Assembly: GCA_019683665.1 (NCBI GenBank)
Contig: JADGIB010000094.1
Coordinates: forward strand, 1 to 11,658
Source: Solirubrobacteraceae bacterium
GTDB taxonomy: Bacteria > Actinomycetota > Thermoleophilia > Solirubrobacterales > Solirubrobacteraceae
DNA length: 11,658 nt
Direction of reading: 5' to 3'
In this document: positions 6,498-11,658 of the stretch, one piece after another
Position numbering within the stretch: position 1 is the first letter of the stretch
How the letters are laid out: the number at the start of each line of letters is the position of its first letter
Position numbers and translations under genes: made by a program
The notes under the pieces: generated by a model
The model's database searches: none
What the model was told of the DNA's origin: nothing
Seen by the model: the letters and a program-made list of their open reading frames with translations, nothing else

Positions 6498-7732
6498 CAG
6501 CCCGCTCCGGTGATCTCCTGCATGCGGACCGTCGCCTGGCGCTCCTCCTCGGGCGTGAAGTCGCCGAGCGGGAACAGCCGCTTCTGCGTCTCCTCGTCCG
6601 GGAAGATGAGCTGGTTGGCGGCCAGGCCCGGGTCGATCTTCTCGGCCTCCTCCTTGGCCCCCATGACCGGGACGAAGTAGTTCACGTAGGCCGCGAGCTC
6701 GGCCGCGATCGCCGGCTCGTAGTAGAAGTTCATCCAGGTCTCGGCCGCGTAGGCGTTCCCGCCCTTCGGGATCATCATGTTGTCCGACCAGATCAGGGCG
6801 CCGGACTCGGGGATGAGGAACTCGAGGTCGGGGTTGTCGGCCTGGAGCTGGACGATGTCGCCCGACCAGGCGATGCACGCCCACACGTTGCCGGAGGCGA
6901 GGTCCTTGGCGTAGTCGTTGCCGGTGAAGCGGCGGATCTGCCCGCTGGCGGCGGCCTCGCCCATCTTCTCGATCGCCGCCATGACGTCGTCGATCGTCGC
7001 CTTCGTGATGTCGACGCCGTCGGCGAGCATGACGAGCGCGGCCGAGTCGCGCCACTCGCTGAGGAACGTCACCCGCCCCTTGAACTTCGGGTCGAAGAGG
7101 TCGTTGGCGTCCTGGAGCCTGCCGCCGGTGAGCTTCGGGTTGTAGCCGATGCCGGTCATGCCCGACTGCCACGGCATCGTGTACATCCGGTGCGGGTCCC
7201 AGGCCGGGTGGCGCAGCGACGGGACGAGGTTGGCCCGGTTCGGGACGTTGAACGTGTCGATCGGCTCCAGGTAGCCGGCGCGGATCCAGCGCGCCGCCAT
7301 CCAGTCGGTGAGGATGACGATGTCGCGCCCGATCGAGTTGCCCTGCTCGAGGTCGCCGCGGACCTTCGCGTAGAAGCTCTCGTTGTCGTTGATGTCCTCG
7401 ATGTAGCGCAGGCGCGCGTCGAAGCGCTTCTCCCACGTCTTGGGGGTGCGCTCGTCGATGTAGAGCGGCCAGTTCGAGACGACGAGCCGGTCGAAGTCCT
7501 CCTGGGGGTGGTCGGCGACGGGCACCGCGCCCGCGCCGCCCTGCGGCGTCGTCGCGCCCGTCCCCTCGATCCCCCCGCAGCCCGCGAGCAGGCTGCCCGC
7601 GCCGGCGACGAGGCCGGCGGCCCCCATCCGCCGCAGGAACTGGCGGCGCGAGGCCGCGTCGCCCTCGGCGACCCGCTCGGCGATGCGCTCGATCGGCTCC
7701 TGCGGATCGTCGAGCGGCTCCCTACGCGTCAT
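6497..7732 (-). CDS. potD: Tat-exported lipoprotein, polyamine-binding component of the ABC transporter (PotD-like)
   Basis: A 411-aa substrate-binding lipoprotein of bacterial SBP family 1. A charged 28-residue leader precedes the twin-arginine motif SRRQFL (28-33), a hydrophobic stretch, and the lipobox LAGC with acylation at C52. The protein should therefore be exported folded and anchored outside the membrane. A low-complexity Gly/Thr linker (53-70) leads into the two-lobed domain. PotD-like pocket features are W88 in SNWPLYI, the MPWQSGMTGIGYNPK segment (186-200), W289 in AWSGD and the W-S-D triplet W315-D317, matching the amine-binding Trp/Asp pair of E. coli PotD. The ATG lies inside the end of potA (11-bp overlap), with GGAGGAGC just upstream. 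The ligand is probably putrescine or spermidine; a related cationic amine is possible. Confidence 0.93.
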   Translation of the reverse strand: MTRREPLDDPQEPIERIAERVAEGDAASRRQFLRRMGAAGLVAGAGSLLAGCGGIEGTGATTPQGGAGAVPVADHPQEDFDRLVVSNWPLYIDERTPKTWEKRFDARLRYIEDINDNESFYAKVRGDLEQGNSIGRDIVILTDWMAARWIRAGYLEPIDTFNVPNRANLVPSLRHPAWDPHRMYTMPWQSGMTGIGYNPKLTGGRLQDANDLFDPKFKGRVTFLSEWRDSAALVMLADGVDITKATIDDVMAAIEKMGEAAASGQIRRFTGNDYAKDLASGNVWACIAWSGDIVQLQADNPDLEFLIPESGALIWSDNMMIPKGGNAYAAETWMNFYYEPAIAAELAAYVNYFVPVMGAKEEAEKIDPGLAANQLIFPDEETQKRLFPLGDFTPEEERQATVRMQEITGAG

Positions 7733-8840
7733 CGTGCTCCTCCTCGACGACGAAGCAGTGCTTGGGGCTGAACGTGACGTCGACCTCGCGCCCGGGCCCG
7801 ATGAGCTCGAGGCCCTCGCCGCCGTCGTTCTGGGCGACGATCGTCAGGCTCGCGCCCGCGGCCGTCTGCACGACGTAGTGCGTCATGACCCCGAGGAAGC
7901 TCGCATCGGTGACGTGGCCGCGCAGGACGTTCGTGCCGCTGGCCTGCCCGACCGGGGCGAGCCGCAGCTTCTCGGGCCGCACCCCGACGCGCAGGCGGCC
8001 GCCCTCGGCCGACCCGTTGACGCGGTCGGCGGCGACGTGCAGCCGCGCGCCGTCGGCCGTGTCGAGCTCGACGACGTCGCTGTGGCGGGCGACGACGGTC
8101 GCCTCCATGAGGTTGCAGACCCCGAGGAAGTTCGCCACGAACGCGGTCCGCGGCCGCTCGTAGAGCTCGGTCGGCGAGCCGAGCTGCTCGATGCGGCCCT
8201 TGTTCATGACCGCGATCGTGTCGGCCATCGACATGGCCTCCTCCTGGTCGTGCGTGACGTGCACGAACGTGATGCCGACGTCGCGCTGGATGCGCGTCAG
8301 CTCGAGCTGCAGCTGGCGGCGGAGCTTGAGGTCGAGCGCGCCCAGCGGCTCGTCGAGGAGGAGGGCGCGCGGCCGGTTGACGATCGCGCGCGCGAGCGCC
8401 ACCCGCTGCTGCTGGCCGCCGGAGAGCTGGTTGGGCTTGCGGTGCGCCATCCCCTCCAGGTGCACGAGCTCCAGCGCCTCGGCGACCCGCTTGCGCGCCT
8501 CGGCCTTGGGGACCTTCTTCTGCTGGAGGCCGAACGCGACGTTGCGCTCGATCGTCAGGTGCGGGAAGAGCGCGTAGCTCTGGAAGACCGTGTTCACGTC
8601 GCGGCGGTAGGGCGGCACGCGCGTGACGTCCTGGCCGGCGAGCTCGATGCGGCCCTCGGTCGGGTCCTCGAACCCGCCGATCATCCGCAGCGTCGTCGTC
8701 TTGCCGCACCCCGACGGGCCGAGCATCGCGAAGAAGCTCGACTTCGGGATCTCGAGGCTCACGTCGTCGACGGCGACGGTGTCGCCGAACCGCTTCGTGA
8801 TCCCGTCCAGGGCGATGTCAGGGGCTGAGTGCTGGTCCAT
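7722..8840 (-). CDS. potA: ABC transporter ATPase, spermidine/putrescine type (PotA-like)
   Basis: A 372-aa ATPase that powers the importer encoded downstream. Walker A GPSGCGKT is at residues 41-48, the Q-loop glutamine at 87 (QSYALFPHLT), the signature LSGGQQQR at 139-146, Walker B LLLDEP at 160-165 and the switch histidine at H197 (VTHDQEEAMSMAD). A C-terminal TOBE region (about 240-365) includes VGVRPEKLRL, as expected for the PotA/MalK group. The ATG at 8838-8840 gives a standard N terminus. The frame remains open far upstream, but that extension is Arg-rich and crosses repeats, so it is not used; TTG and GTG codons 24-33 bp upstream are possible alternatives. It is the first gene of a coupled operon in the order ATPase, binding protein, two permeases, VOC protein. 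No clear Shine-Dalgarno sequence or promoter is visible. Confidence 0.94.
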   Translation of the reverse strand: MDQHSAPDIALDGITKRFGDTVAVDDVSLEIPKSSFFAMLGPSGCGKTTTLRMIGGFEDPTEGRIELAGQDVTRVPPYRRDVNTVFQSYALFPHLTIERNVAFGLQQKKVPKAEARKRVAEALELVHLEGMAHRKPNQLSGGQQQRVALARAIVNRPRALLLDEPLGALDLKLRRQLQLELTRIQRDVGITFVHVTHDQEEAMSMADTIAVMNKGRIEQLGSPTELYERPRTAFVANFLGVCNLMEATVVARHSDVVELDTADGARLHVAADRVNGSAEGGRLRVGVRPEKLRLAPVGQASGTNVLRGHVTDASFLGVMTHYVVQTAAGASLTIVAQNDGGEGLELIGPGREVDVTFSPKHCFVVEEEHDDA

Positions 8841-8964
8841 GCTCGTGCAGCGGGTAGACAACACCAACCGGCGGCGATTGCGTCGAAGTTCTCGCTGACG
8901 GTCGATCGAGTGCGGACACGATGTCGAATTCCGTTCGGGGCCGCGCGGAGACATTCTGTCGGAC

Positions 8965-9054
8965 GGTGGGCGCGGCGTCGAGGACGCAGTGTCGCATCGG
9001 ACCGCCCCCGGTGCGCCGGGGGCGCCCACCCGGACGGGGGAGTCCATGCGACAC
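8965..9054. repeat. Nested inverted-repeat block (potential structured RNA or cruciform)
   Basis: GTGTCGCAT (8989-8997) pairs with ATGCGACAC (9046-9054). The stem continues through GGAC (8999-9002) with GTCC (9042-9045) past one bulged C. Inside it, CGCCCCCGG (9003-9011) and CCGGGGGCG (9016-9024) form a perfect 9-bp hairpin with a TGCG loop. A competing pair, GGTGGGCGC (8965-8973) with GCGCCCACC (9022-9030), would break the inner hairpin. A small hairpin, GCGTC-GAG-GACGC, lies at 8975-8987. On the minus strand it lies about 125 bp upstream of potA; on the plus strand it lies about 155 bp before tRNA-Gly. Confidence 0.7.
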
Positions 9055-9165
9055 GCGGCGGACCCCGAGCGGCGACGCGCCGCCTGCCCGGTCCGAGAGG
9101 CTCGCGCGGCGGCCCTTCCGCTCCCCGGGCCCGGCGATCGGGCGGCGGCCGGCCGGTCCGCGGGA

Positions 9166-9197
9166 TGACGACGTTCCGCGCGCGAGGTGGCTATCAT
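9166..9197 (+). promoter_or_regulatory. Promoter of tRNA-Gly
   Basis: TATCAT (9192-9197) matches five of six bases of the -10 consensus and ends 11 bp before the tRNA. ATGACG (9166-9171) is a weak -35 candidate with a long 20-bp spacer. Confidence 0.6.
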
Positions 9198-9208
9198 GGC
9201 CCTCGCTC

Positions 9209-9282
9209 GCGGCTGTAGCTCAGTTGGCTAGAGCGTCTGCTTGCCATGCAGAAGGTCGAGGGTTCGAGTCCCTTCAGCCGCT
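9209..9282 (+). tRNA. tRNA-Gly (anticodon GCC)
   Basis: A 74-nt cloverleaf. The acceptor pair is GCGGCTG/CAGCCGC, the D-stem GCTC/GAGC, the anticodon stem TCTGC/GCAGA and the T-arm GAGGG-TTCGAGT-CCCTT. The loop TTGCCAT gives anticodon GCC. The discriminator is U. The 3' CCA is not encoded. Its 3' end is partly repeated 58 bp downstream, and a mobile-element-like block lies beyond. Confidence 0.96.
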
Positions 9283-9284
9283 TC

Positions 9285-9310
9285 AAGATCCCCGCTCCGG
9301 CGGGGATTTT
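9285..9310 (+). terminator. Intrinsic terminator of tRNA-Gly
   Basis: ATCCCCGC (9288-9295) and GCGGGGAT (9300-9307) form an 8-bp stem with a TCCG loop, flanked by AAG and a TTTT tract (9307-9310). It begins 2 bp after the tRNA. Confidence 0.88.
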
Positions 9311-9317
9311 GCGTTCT

Positions 9318-9332
9318 GGGTTCGAGCCCCTT
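9318..9332 (+). repeat. Degenerate second copy of the tRNA-Gly 3' end (att-like)
   Basis: GGGTTCGAGCCCCTT here matches GGGTTCGAGTCCCTT of the tRNA T-arm (9260-9274) at 14 of 15 positions, 58 bp downstream and beyond the terminator. Similarity fades into the acceptor stem (TGGCTGG against CAGCCGC). A T-arm/acceptor fragment next to a tRNA is a usual trace of site-specific integration. It cannot form a tRNA by itself. Chance similarity to a conserved T-loop is the main alternative. Confidence 0.5.
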
Positions 9333-9431
9333 TGGCTGGCGAGAGCCATGAGACCTCCTGTGGATGGATTGCCCGCGAGGCTACCGGCCGCGGACGACGG
9401 TCGCCCGTAGGTGCTCGAACGACGGCCACCT

Positions 9432-9638
9432 CTAGCCGATCGGTGGATCAAACGGCAGGGGAATGCTGAGCCAGTCCAGCAGCTCGGCGAGGGTGGCGAG
9501 GGCGTCGGTGTGGCGGGCGTTCCATAGTTCGATGCGGTGGGTGTCGTCGCCTGTGGTGATGAGGATGGTGCTGTGGCGGACGGCGATCATGACGGCCTGC
9601 TCGTCTACGTCGGCCTCAGTCCAGGTGGGGAGCGTCAT
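9432..9638 (-). CDS. Small hypothetical protein coupled to the Rep-like gene
   Basis: A 68-aa acidic protein. Its ATG overlaps the stop of the upstream Rep-like gene by 4 nt (ATGA, 9635-9638), which is the main reason to accept it. There is no Shine-Dalgarno sequence. The sequence looks like a small beta-strand domain (AVMIAVRHSTILITTGDD, then HRIELW) followed by one helix (TDALATLAELLDWLS) and a Pro-rich end. No membrane segment, cysteine pair or helix-turn-helix is evident, and I do not recognise the family. Codons such as GTA, ACA, CTA, ATT, TTT and CCA, almost absent from the pot genes, fit an acquired segment. It is the last gene of the block before tRNA-Gly, so it may be an accessory or control protein of the element. 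Confidence 0.7.
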   Translation of the reverse strand: MTLPTWTEADVDEQAVMIAVRHSTILITTGDDTHRIELWNARHTDALATLAELLDWLSIPLPFDPPIG

Positions 9639-10855
9639 GCGCGTTGGAGGCGGTCGTGGACGCGAGCGGCGAAGCCTTCGGCTCCGAGGGTGCCGTGCGC
9701 GTGGGTGGCGAGTCCGGCCAGCGCGTCGTCGAGGCTGAGGCCGCCGCTGGCGGCGGCGGCGCTGGCGAGCAGCCCGGTGGCTTGGCGCAGCAGCCGGGCG
9801 CTGTCGAGCTGCGGACGCGGGCGGCGCTCAAGGTCGCGGACCGGGCGCGGCCCGGCGGCGTTGAGCCCTTGTGCGGCCGCGAGCGCCTGCCACCAGGATT
9901 CGGGCGGGCGCCGCTCGACACGCTCGGCGACCGGCGTCGCTTGGCGCAGCACGAGCCAGTCATCGGTGAGGTAGTGCCACAGCTCGTCGAGGTGCTCGCT
10001 CAGGATCGCATCGGGATCGTCGGCGGGCAGGCGTCCGTCTTGGGCGGCCAGTTCGCGTAGCAGCTCAGAGCGGACCTCGACCTCCACGCGCCAGATCCGC
10101 TCGCCGTGCTGTGCGGGCTCATAGCCAGCCTGGCGCCAGACCTCGCGAATCGGCGCATCCGTGCTCGCTTCGCGGGTCTTGTCGTAGACGCGCGCCATGG
10201 CCGGGCCGCCGCGGCGGCCGAGGGTCATCCCGGTCATCTCGCGGGCGACGCGATGGACGCGCGACGGCTGTCCGCCGCAGCGTTCGTCGTCGTGGTGGGT
10301 GTCTCTGGTGCGCGCGCGGGTGGTGATGCGCTCCAGATCGGCGGGGCGCCAGTGGACACCGGCGACGTCGGCGGCCACGTCGATGCGCGCGATGCCCCAA
10401 CGCGGCTGGTTGTCGGCGGTCAGGCCGCCGAGCATCGGGACCAGATGGCGCTCCACCCAGGCGCGGGCGGCGTGGTAGGCGTGCAGCGGCCCGACGCGCA
10501 GCAGGTAGTCGGCGCGCAGTTGCACCACGATCCGGGCGGCCACCGACCGCGGCGCAGCGACCAGCACCAGCCAGTCGGGGGACTCCAGCGCGTAGCGGCG
10601 GCCTTGGCGCAGCCCGCCCGGGTGGACGAGGACCGGCTCGCGGACCGGCCCCTCGTCCCACGTCCAGCCCGACGCGACGGGGCCGCGAGGCGACCGACGC
10701 GCGAGGTCCTGGTAGCCGGCCAAGTGCAGATCCAGGCACTCGGGTCGCCCGCCCAACGCAGAGGGCACGTGCTCGACGGCGCATGACAGCTCCAGCGCAT
10801 CGACGTGATGGGACAGCAGCACAGCTCCGTCCGCCAGCGGGTACGGGCCGCTCAT
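9635..10855 (-). CDS. Rolling-circle replication initiator or relaxase-like protein (Rep_trans/MobT-like)
   Basis: A 406-aa protein whose central part has the motif order of the Rep_trans family (replication initiation factors, including ICE relaxases such as NicK and MobT). W-G-I-A-R-I-D-V-A-A-D (153-163) corresponds to the R-x-D-x-x-x-D motif. G-R-R-G-G-P-A-M-A-R-V-Y-D-K-T-R-E (213-229) corresponds to the G-x-R-x-S...R-x-Y-D-K segment. R-V-E-V-E-V-R (256-262) matches the R-x-E-x-x-x-R strand. Such proteins nick one strand at an origin and attach through a tyrosine; Y224 is one candidate, but I cannot fix the catalytic residue. The C-terminal third is helical and unrecognised. The ATG overlaps the upstream stop by 4 nt (ATGA, 10852-10855) with GGGAAGG 7 nt upstream. 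The assignment rests on motif resemblance and has not been confirmed by a search. Confidence 0.7.
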   Translation of the reverse strand: MSGPYPLADGAVLLSHHVDALELSCAVEHVPSALGGRPECLDLHLAGYQDLARRSPRGPVASGWTWDEGPVREPVLVHPGGLRQGRRYALESPDWLVLVAAPRSVAARIVVQLRADYLLRVGPLHAYHAARAWVERHLVPMLGGLTADNQPRWGIARIDVAADVAGVHWRPADLERITTRARTRDTHHDDERCGGQPSRVHRVAREMTGMTLGRRGGPAMARVYDKTREASTDAPIREVWRQAGYEPAQHGERIWRVEVEVRSELLRELAAQDGRLPADDPDAILSEHLDELWHYLTDDWLVLRQATPVAERVERRPPESWWQALAAAQGLNAAGPRPVRDLERRPRPQLDSARLLRQATGLLASAAAASGGLSLDDALAGLATHAHGTLGAEGFAARVHDRLQRA

Positions 10856-11289
10856 GACGCCGCCTTCCCGCTGGCTGCCGCAAGGTCGCAGGCGGCGCGG
10901 AAGACCGCCCACGTTGCCAGGTGCGCCAGGCGTTGGATCTGCATGCCGTCCATCCCGCCGCCGATCGGTCCGTAGACGCGCGGGCGCAGCGACCCGCCCT
11001 CGACGGCGGCGTCCAGCGCCGAGCGGATCGCCACGCCCGGCGTGAAGACGACCCCGGCGATCCGCCAGCACTCTGCGCCCAGGCGCTGCACGTCGGTCTT
11101 CGACAGCTGCGAAGCCACGCCGGTCGCGCGCAGCAGCGCCCACGCCTGGCTGTGCAGCTCCTCCGCCCCGTAGGGATGCGTCGAGAACGCGACCGAGCCC
11201 GACGGCCGCGTCCACGGCGCCACCTCGACCGCAAGCAGCGGCTGCGGGTAGGCGCGCTCCTTGCGCAGTTCGGGGTCGCGCAGGCGCAC
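10852..11289 (-). CDS. Hypothetical protein upstream of the Rep-like gene
   Basis: A 145-aa soluble protein from a GTG at 11287-11289, translationally coupled to the Rep-like gene downstream. The N terminus is charged (RLRDPELRKERAY). The middle, with HSQAWALLRATGVASQLSKTDVQRLGAE, looks helical, and a Gly-rich turn (VYGPIGGGMDG) precedes a C-terminal helix. I do not recognise it. The start is uncertain: the same frame is open, without ATG, GTG or TTG, back to 11353 and reads protein-like (TPAQFAPEATISDGAVRLRD). An ATG at 11351-11353, overlapping the previous stop, lies in a frame one base off. Either the gene simply begins at the GTG, or a +1 shift near 11334 links the two. By position it may be an accessory replication or mobilisation protein. 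Confidence 0.65.
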   Translation of the reverse strand: MRLRDPELRKERAYPQPLLAVEVAPWTRPSGSVAFSTHPYGAEELHSQAWALLRATGVASQLSKTDVQRLGAECWRIAGVVFTPGVAIRSALDAAVEGGSLRPRVYGPIGGGMDGMQIQRLAHLATWAVFRAACDLAAASGKAAS

Positions 11290-11293
11290 CGCC

Positions 11294-11333
11294 CCATCAC
11301 TGATGGTCGCCTCCGGCGCGAACTGCGCCGGAG
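11294..11333. promoter_or_regulatory. Palindrome and hairpin in the gap between the 100-aa and 145-aa genes
   Basis: CCATCA-C-TGATGG (11294-11306) is a perfect 13-bp dyad. Four bases later, CTCCGGCGC (11311-11319) and GCGCCGGAG (11325-11333) form a perfect 9-bp stem with a GAACT loop. Both lie in the 63-bp gap upstream of the Rep-like operon genes. Candidate roles are operator, attenuator, origin/nick hairpin or frameshift stimulator. Confidence 0.6.
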
Positions 11334-11352
11334 TCCAATGCCGCCCAGGCCA

Positions 11353-11655
11353 TTACGACTGCGCCCCAGCGGCCCGCGTCAGCGCCGCCACGACCGCCTC
11401 ACGCGACACCGACGCCACCAGCTCACCCCGCACCTTCCCGGCGCGCACGCCGTCGACGTGGATGACCACCGGCGAGCGCGGCTTCACCACCGGCAGTCCG
11501 TCTGTCGTCCCGTCCAGCCAGATCACCAGCGTGTGCGTCAGCCGTTCGGGATCGTGCAGCGTCAGGATCGTGCGTCGCTCCCCTGTCTTGGTGGTGATGC
11601 TGCGAGGCTCCTCGCCGAGTTCCCACGCAAACCGCGCACCACCCACCGCCCGCAC
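11353..11655 (-). CDS. Small hypothetical protein, start uncertain at the right edge
   Basis: At least 100 aa. The first available start is a GTG at 11653-11655, three bases from the window edge; a second GTG lies at 11644-11646. The frame is open to the edge, so the true start may lie outside. The sequence alternates short strands (RSITTKTGERRTILTLHD, HTLVIWLD, SPVVIHVDGVRAGKVRGELVASV) with one C-terminal helix. This pattern is compatible with a small OB-fold, as in single-strand DNA-binding proteins; that is a guess from strand pattern only. The stop is TAA, and an ATG overlaps it (TAATG). It is the most upstream visible gene of the block that leads to the Rep-like gene. Confidence 0.65.
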   Translation of the reverse strand: MRAVGGARFAWELGEEPRSITTKTGERRTILTLHDPERLTHTLVIWLDGTTDGLPVVKPRSPVVIHVDGVRAGKVRGELVASVSREAVVAALTRAAGAQS

Positions 11656-11658
11656 TGC

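Larger units (their letters stand above)
8841..9208. other. 368-bp non-coding region between potA and tRNA-Gly
   Basis: No convincing gene on either strand; the open frames here are Arg-rich shadows. It must contain the potA promoter (minus strand, not recognisable) and the tRNA-Gly promoter. Besides the structured block at 8965-9054, it holds a small dyad GACA-TTC-TGTC (8950-8960) that could be an operator for the ABC operon. Confidence 0.7.

Noticed and set aside
7683..8828. Plus-strand open frame of 381 codons opposite potA
   Set aside because: Asp/Arg/Leu/His-rich antisense reading of a clear ATPase gene, with no domain pattern.
8950..8960. GACA-TTC-TGTC dyad as a definite operator
   Set aside because: Arms of only 4 bp can arise by chance; it is mentioned in the non-coding region entry but is not a separate feature.
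8841..9197. N-terminal extension of the potA frame
   Set aside because: The extension is Arg/Pro/Ser-rich and crosses inverted repeats and the tRNA promoter; the ATG at 8840 gives a standard PotA-length protein.
9334..9348. Small GNRA-loop hairpin TGGC-GAGA-GCCA after the degenerate tRNA fragment
   Set aside because: A four-base stem is too weak to call a structural element.
9194..9451. Minus-strand 85-codon frame with KGLEPSTFCMASRRSSQLSYS
   Set aside because: This is the familiar false protein produced by reading the antisense of a tRNA gene.

Overview
This window comes from a very GC-rich bacterium, most likely an actinobacterium. The evidence is near-total G/C at third codon positions, GTG starts, leaderless-looking promoters, tRNAs without an encoded CCA, and arginine-rich antisense shadow frames. 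Thermoleophilia/Solirubrobacterales is a guess from overall style, not from any marker gene. All calls are from reading the sequence; no database search was possible.

Layout. (1) Positions 1-1958, minus strand: a compact cluster of two tandem sulfotransferase-family genes that overlap by 17 bp, followed by a membrane-anchored or secreted Pro-rich protein that runs off the left edge through a run of 16 G. The upstream sulfotransferase has intact PAPS-binding motifs; the downstream one has lost them. (2) 2006-3954, plus strand: a MarR-family regulator, with a palindromic operator-like site at its promoter, overlapping a 14-TM DHA2-type drug exporter by ATGA. (3) 3984-4361: a 45-bp imperfect palindrome, a bidirectional terminator, and divergent tRNA-Val(GAC) and tRNA-Cys(GCA). 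(4) 4418-8840, minus strand: a translationally coupled polyamine-type ABC importer operon, potA-potD-potB-potC, ending in a small VOC-fold (glyoxalase/bleomycin-resistance) gene coupled to potC. (5) 8841-9208: a non-coding stretch with nested and mutually exclusive inverted repeats, plus the tRNA-Gly promoter. (6) 9209-9310: tRNA-Gly(GCC) and its terminator, followed by a degenerate second copy of the tRNA 3' end. (7) 9432-11655, minus strand: a four-gene block with looser codon use. It is built around a Rep_trans/MobT-like replication initiator or relaxase and looks like one end of an integrated mobile element lying beside tRNA-Gly.

How the parts work together. The core of the window is ordinary chromosome: import of polyamine-like cations, a regulated exporter and tRNAs. 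The accessory part is the right end, where a rolling-circle Rep/relaxase-like gene is coupled to a 68-aa gene. Upstream of it lie a 145-aa gene, then a 63-bp gap carrying a perfect 9-bp hairpin and a 13-bp palindrome (candidate nick site, operator or frameshift signal), then a ~100-aa gene. No integrase is visible; it would have to lie to the right of the window.
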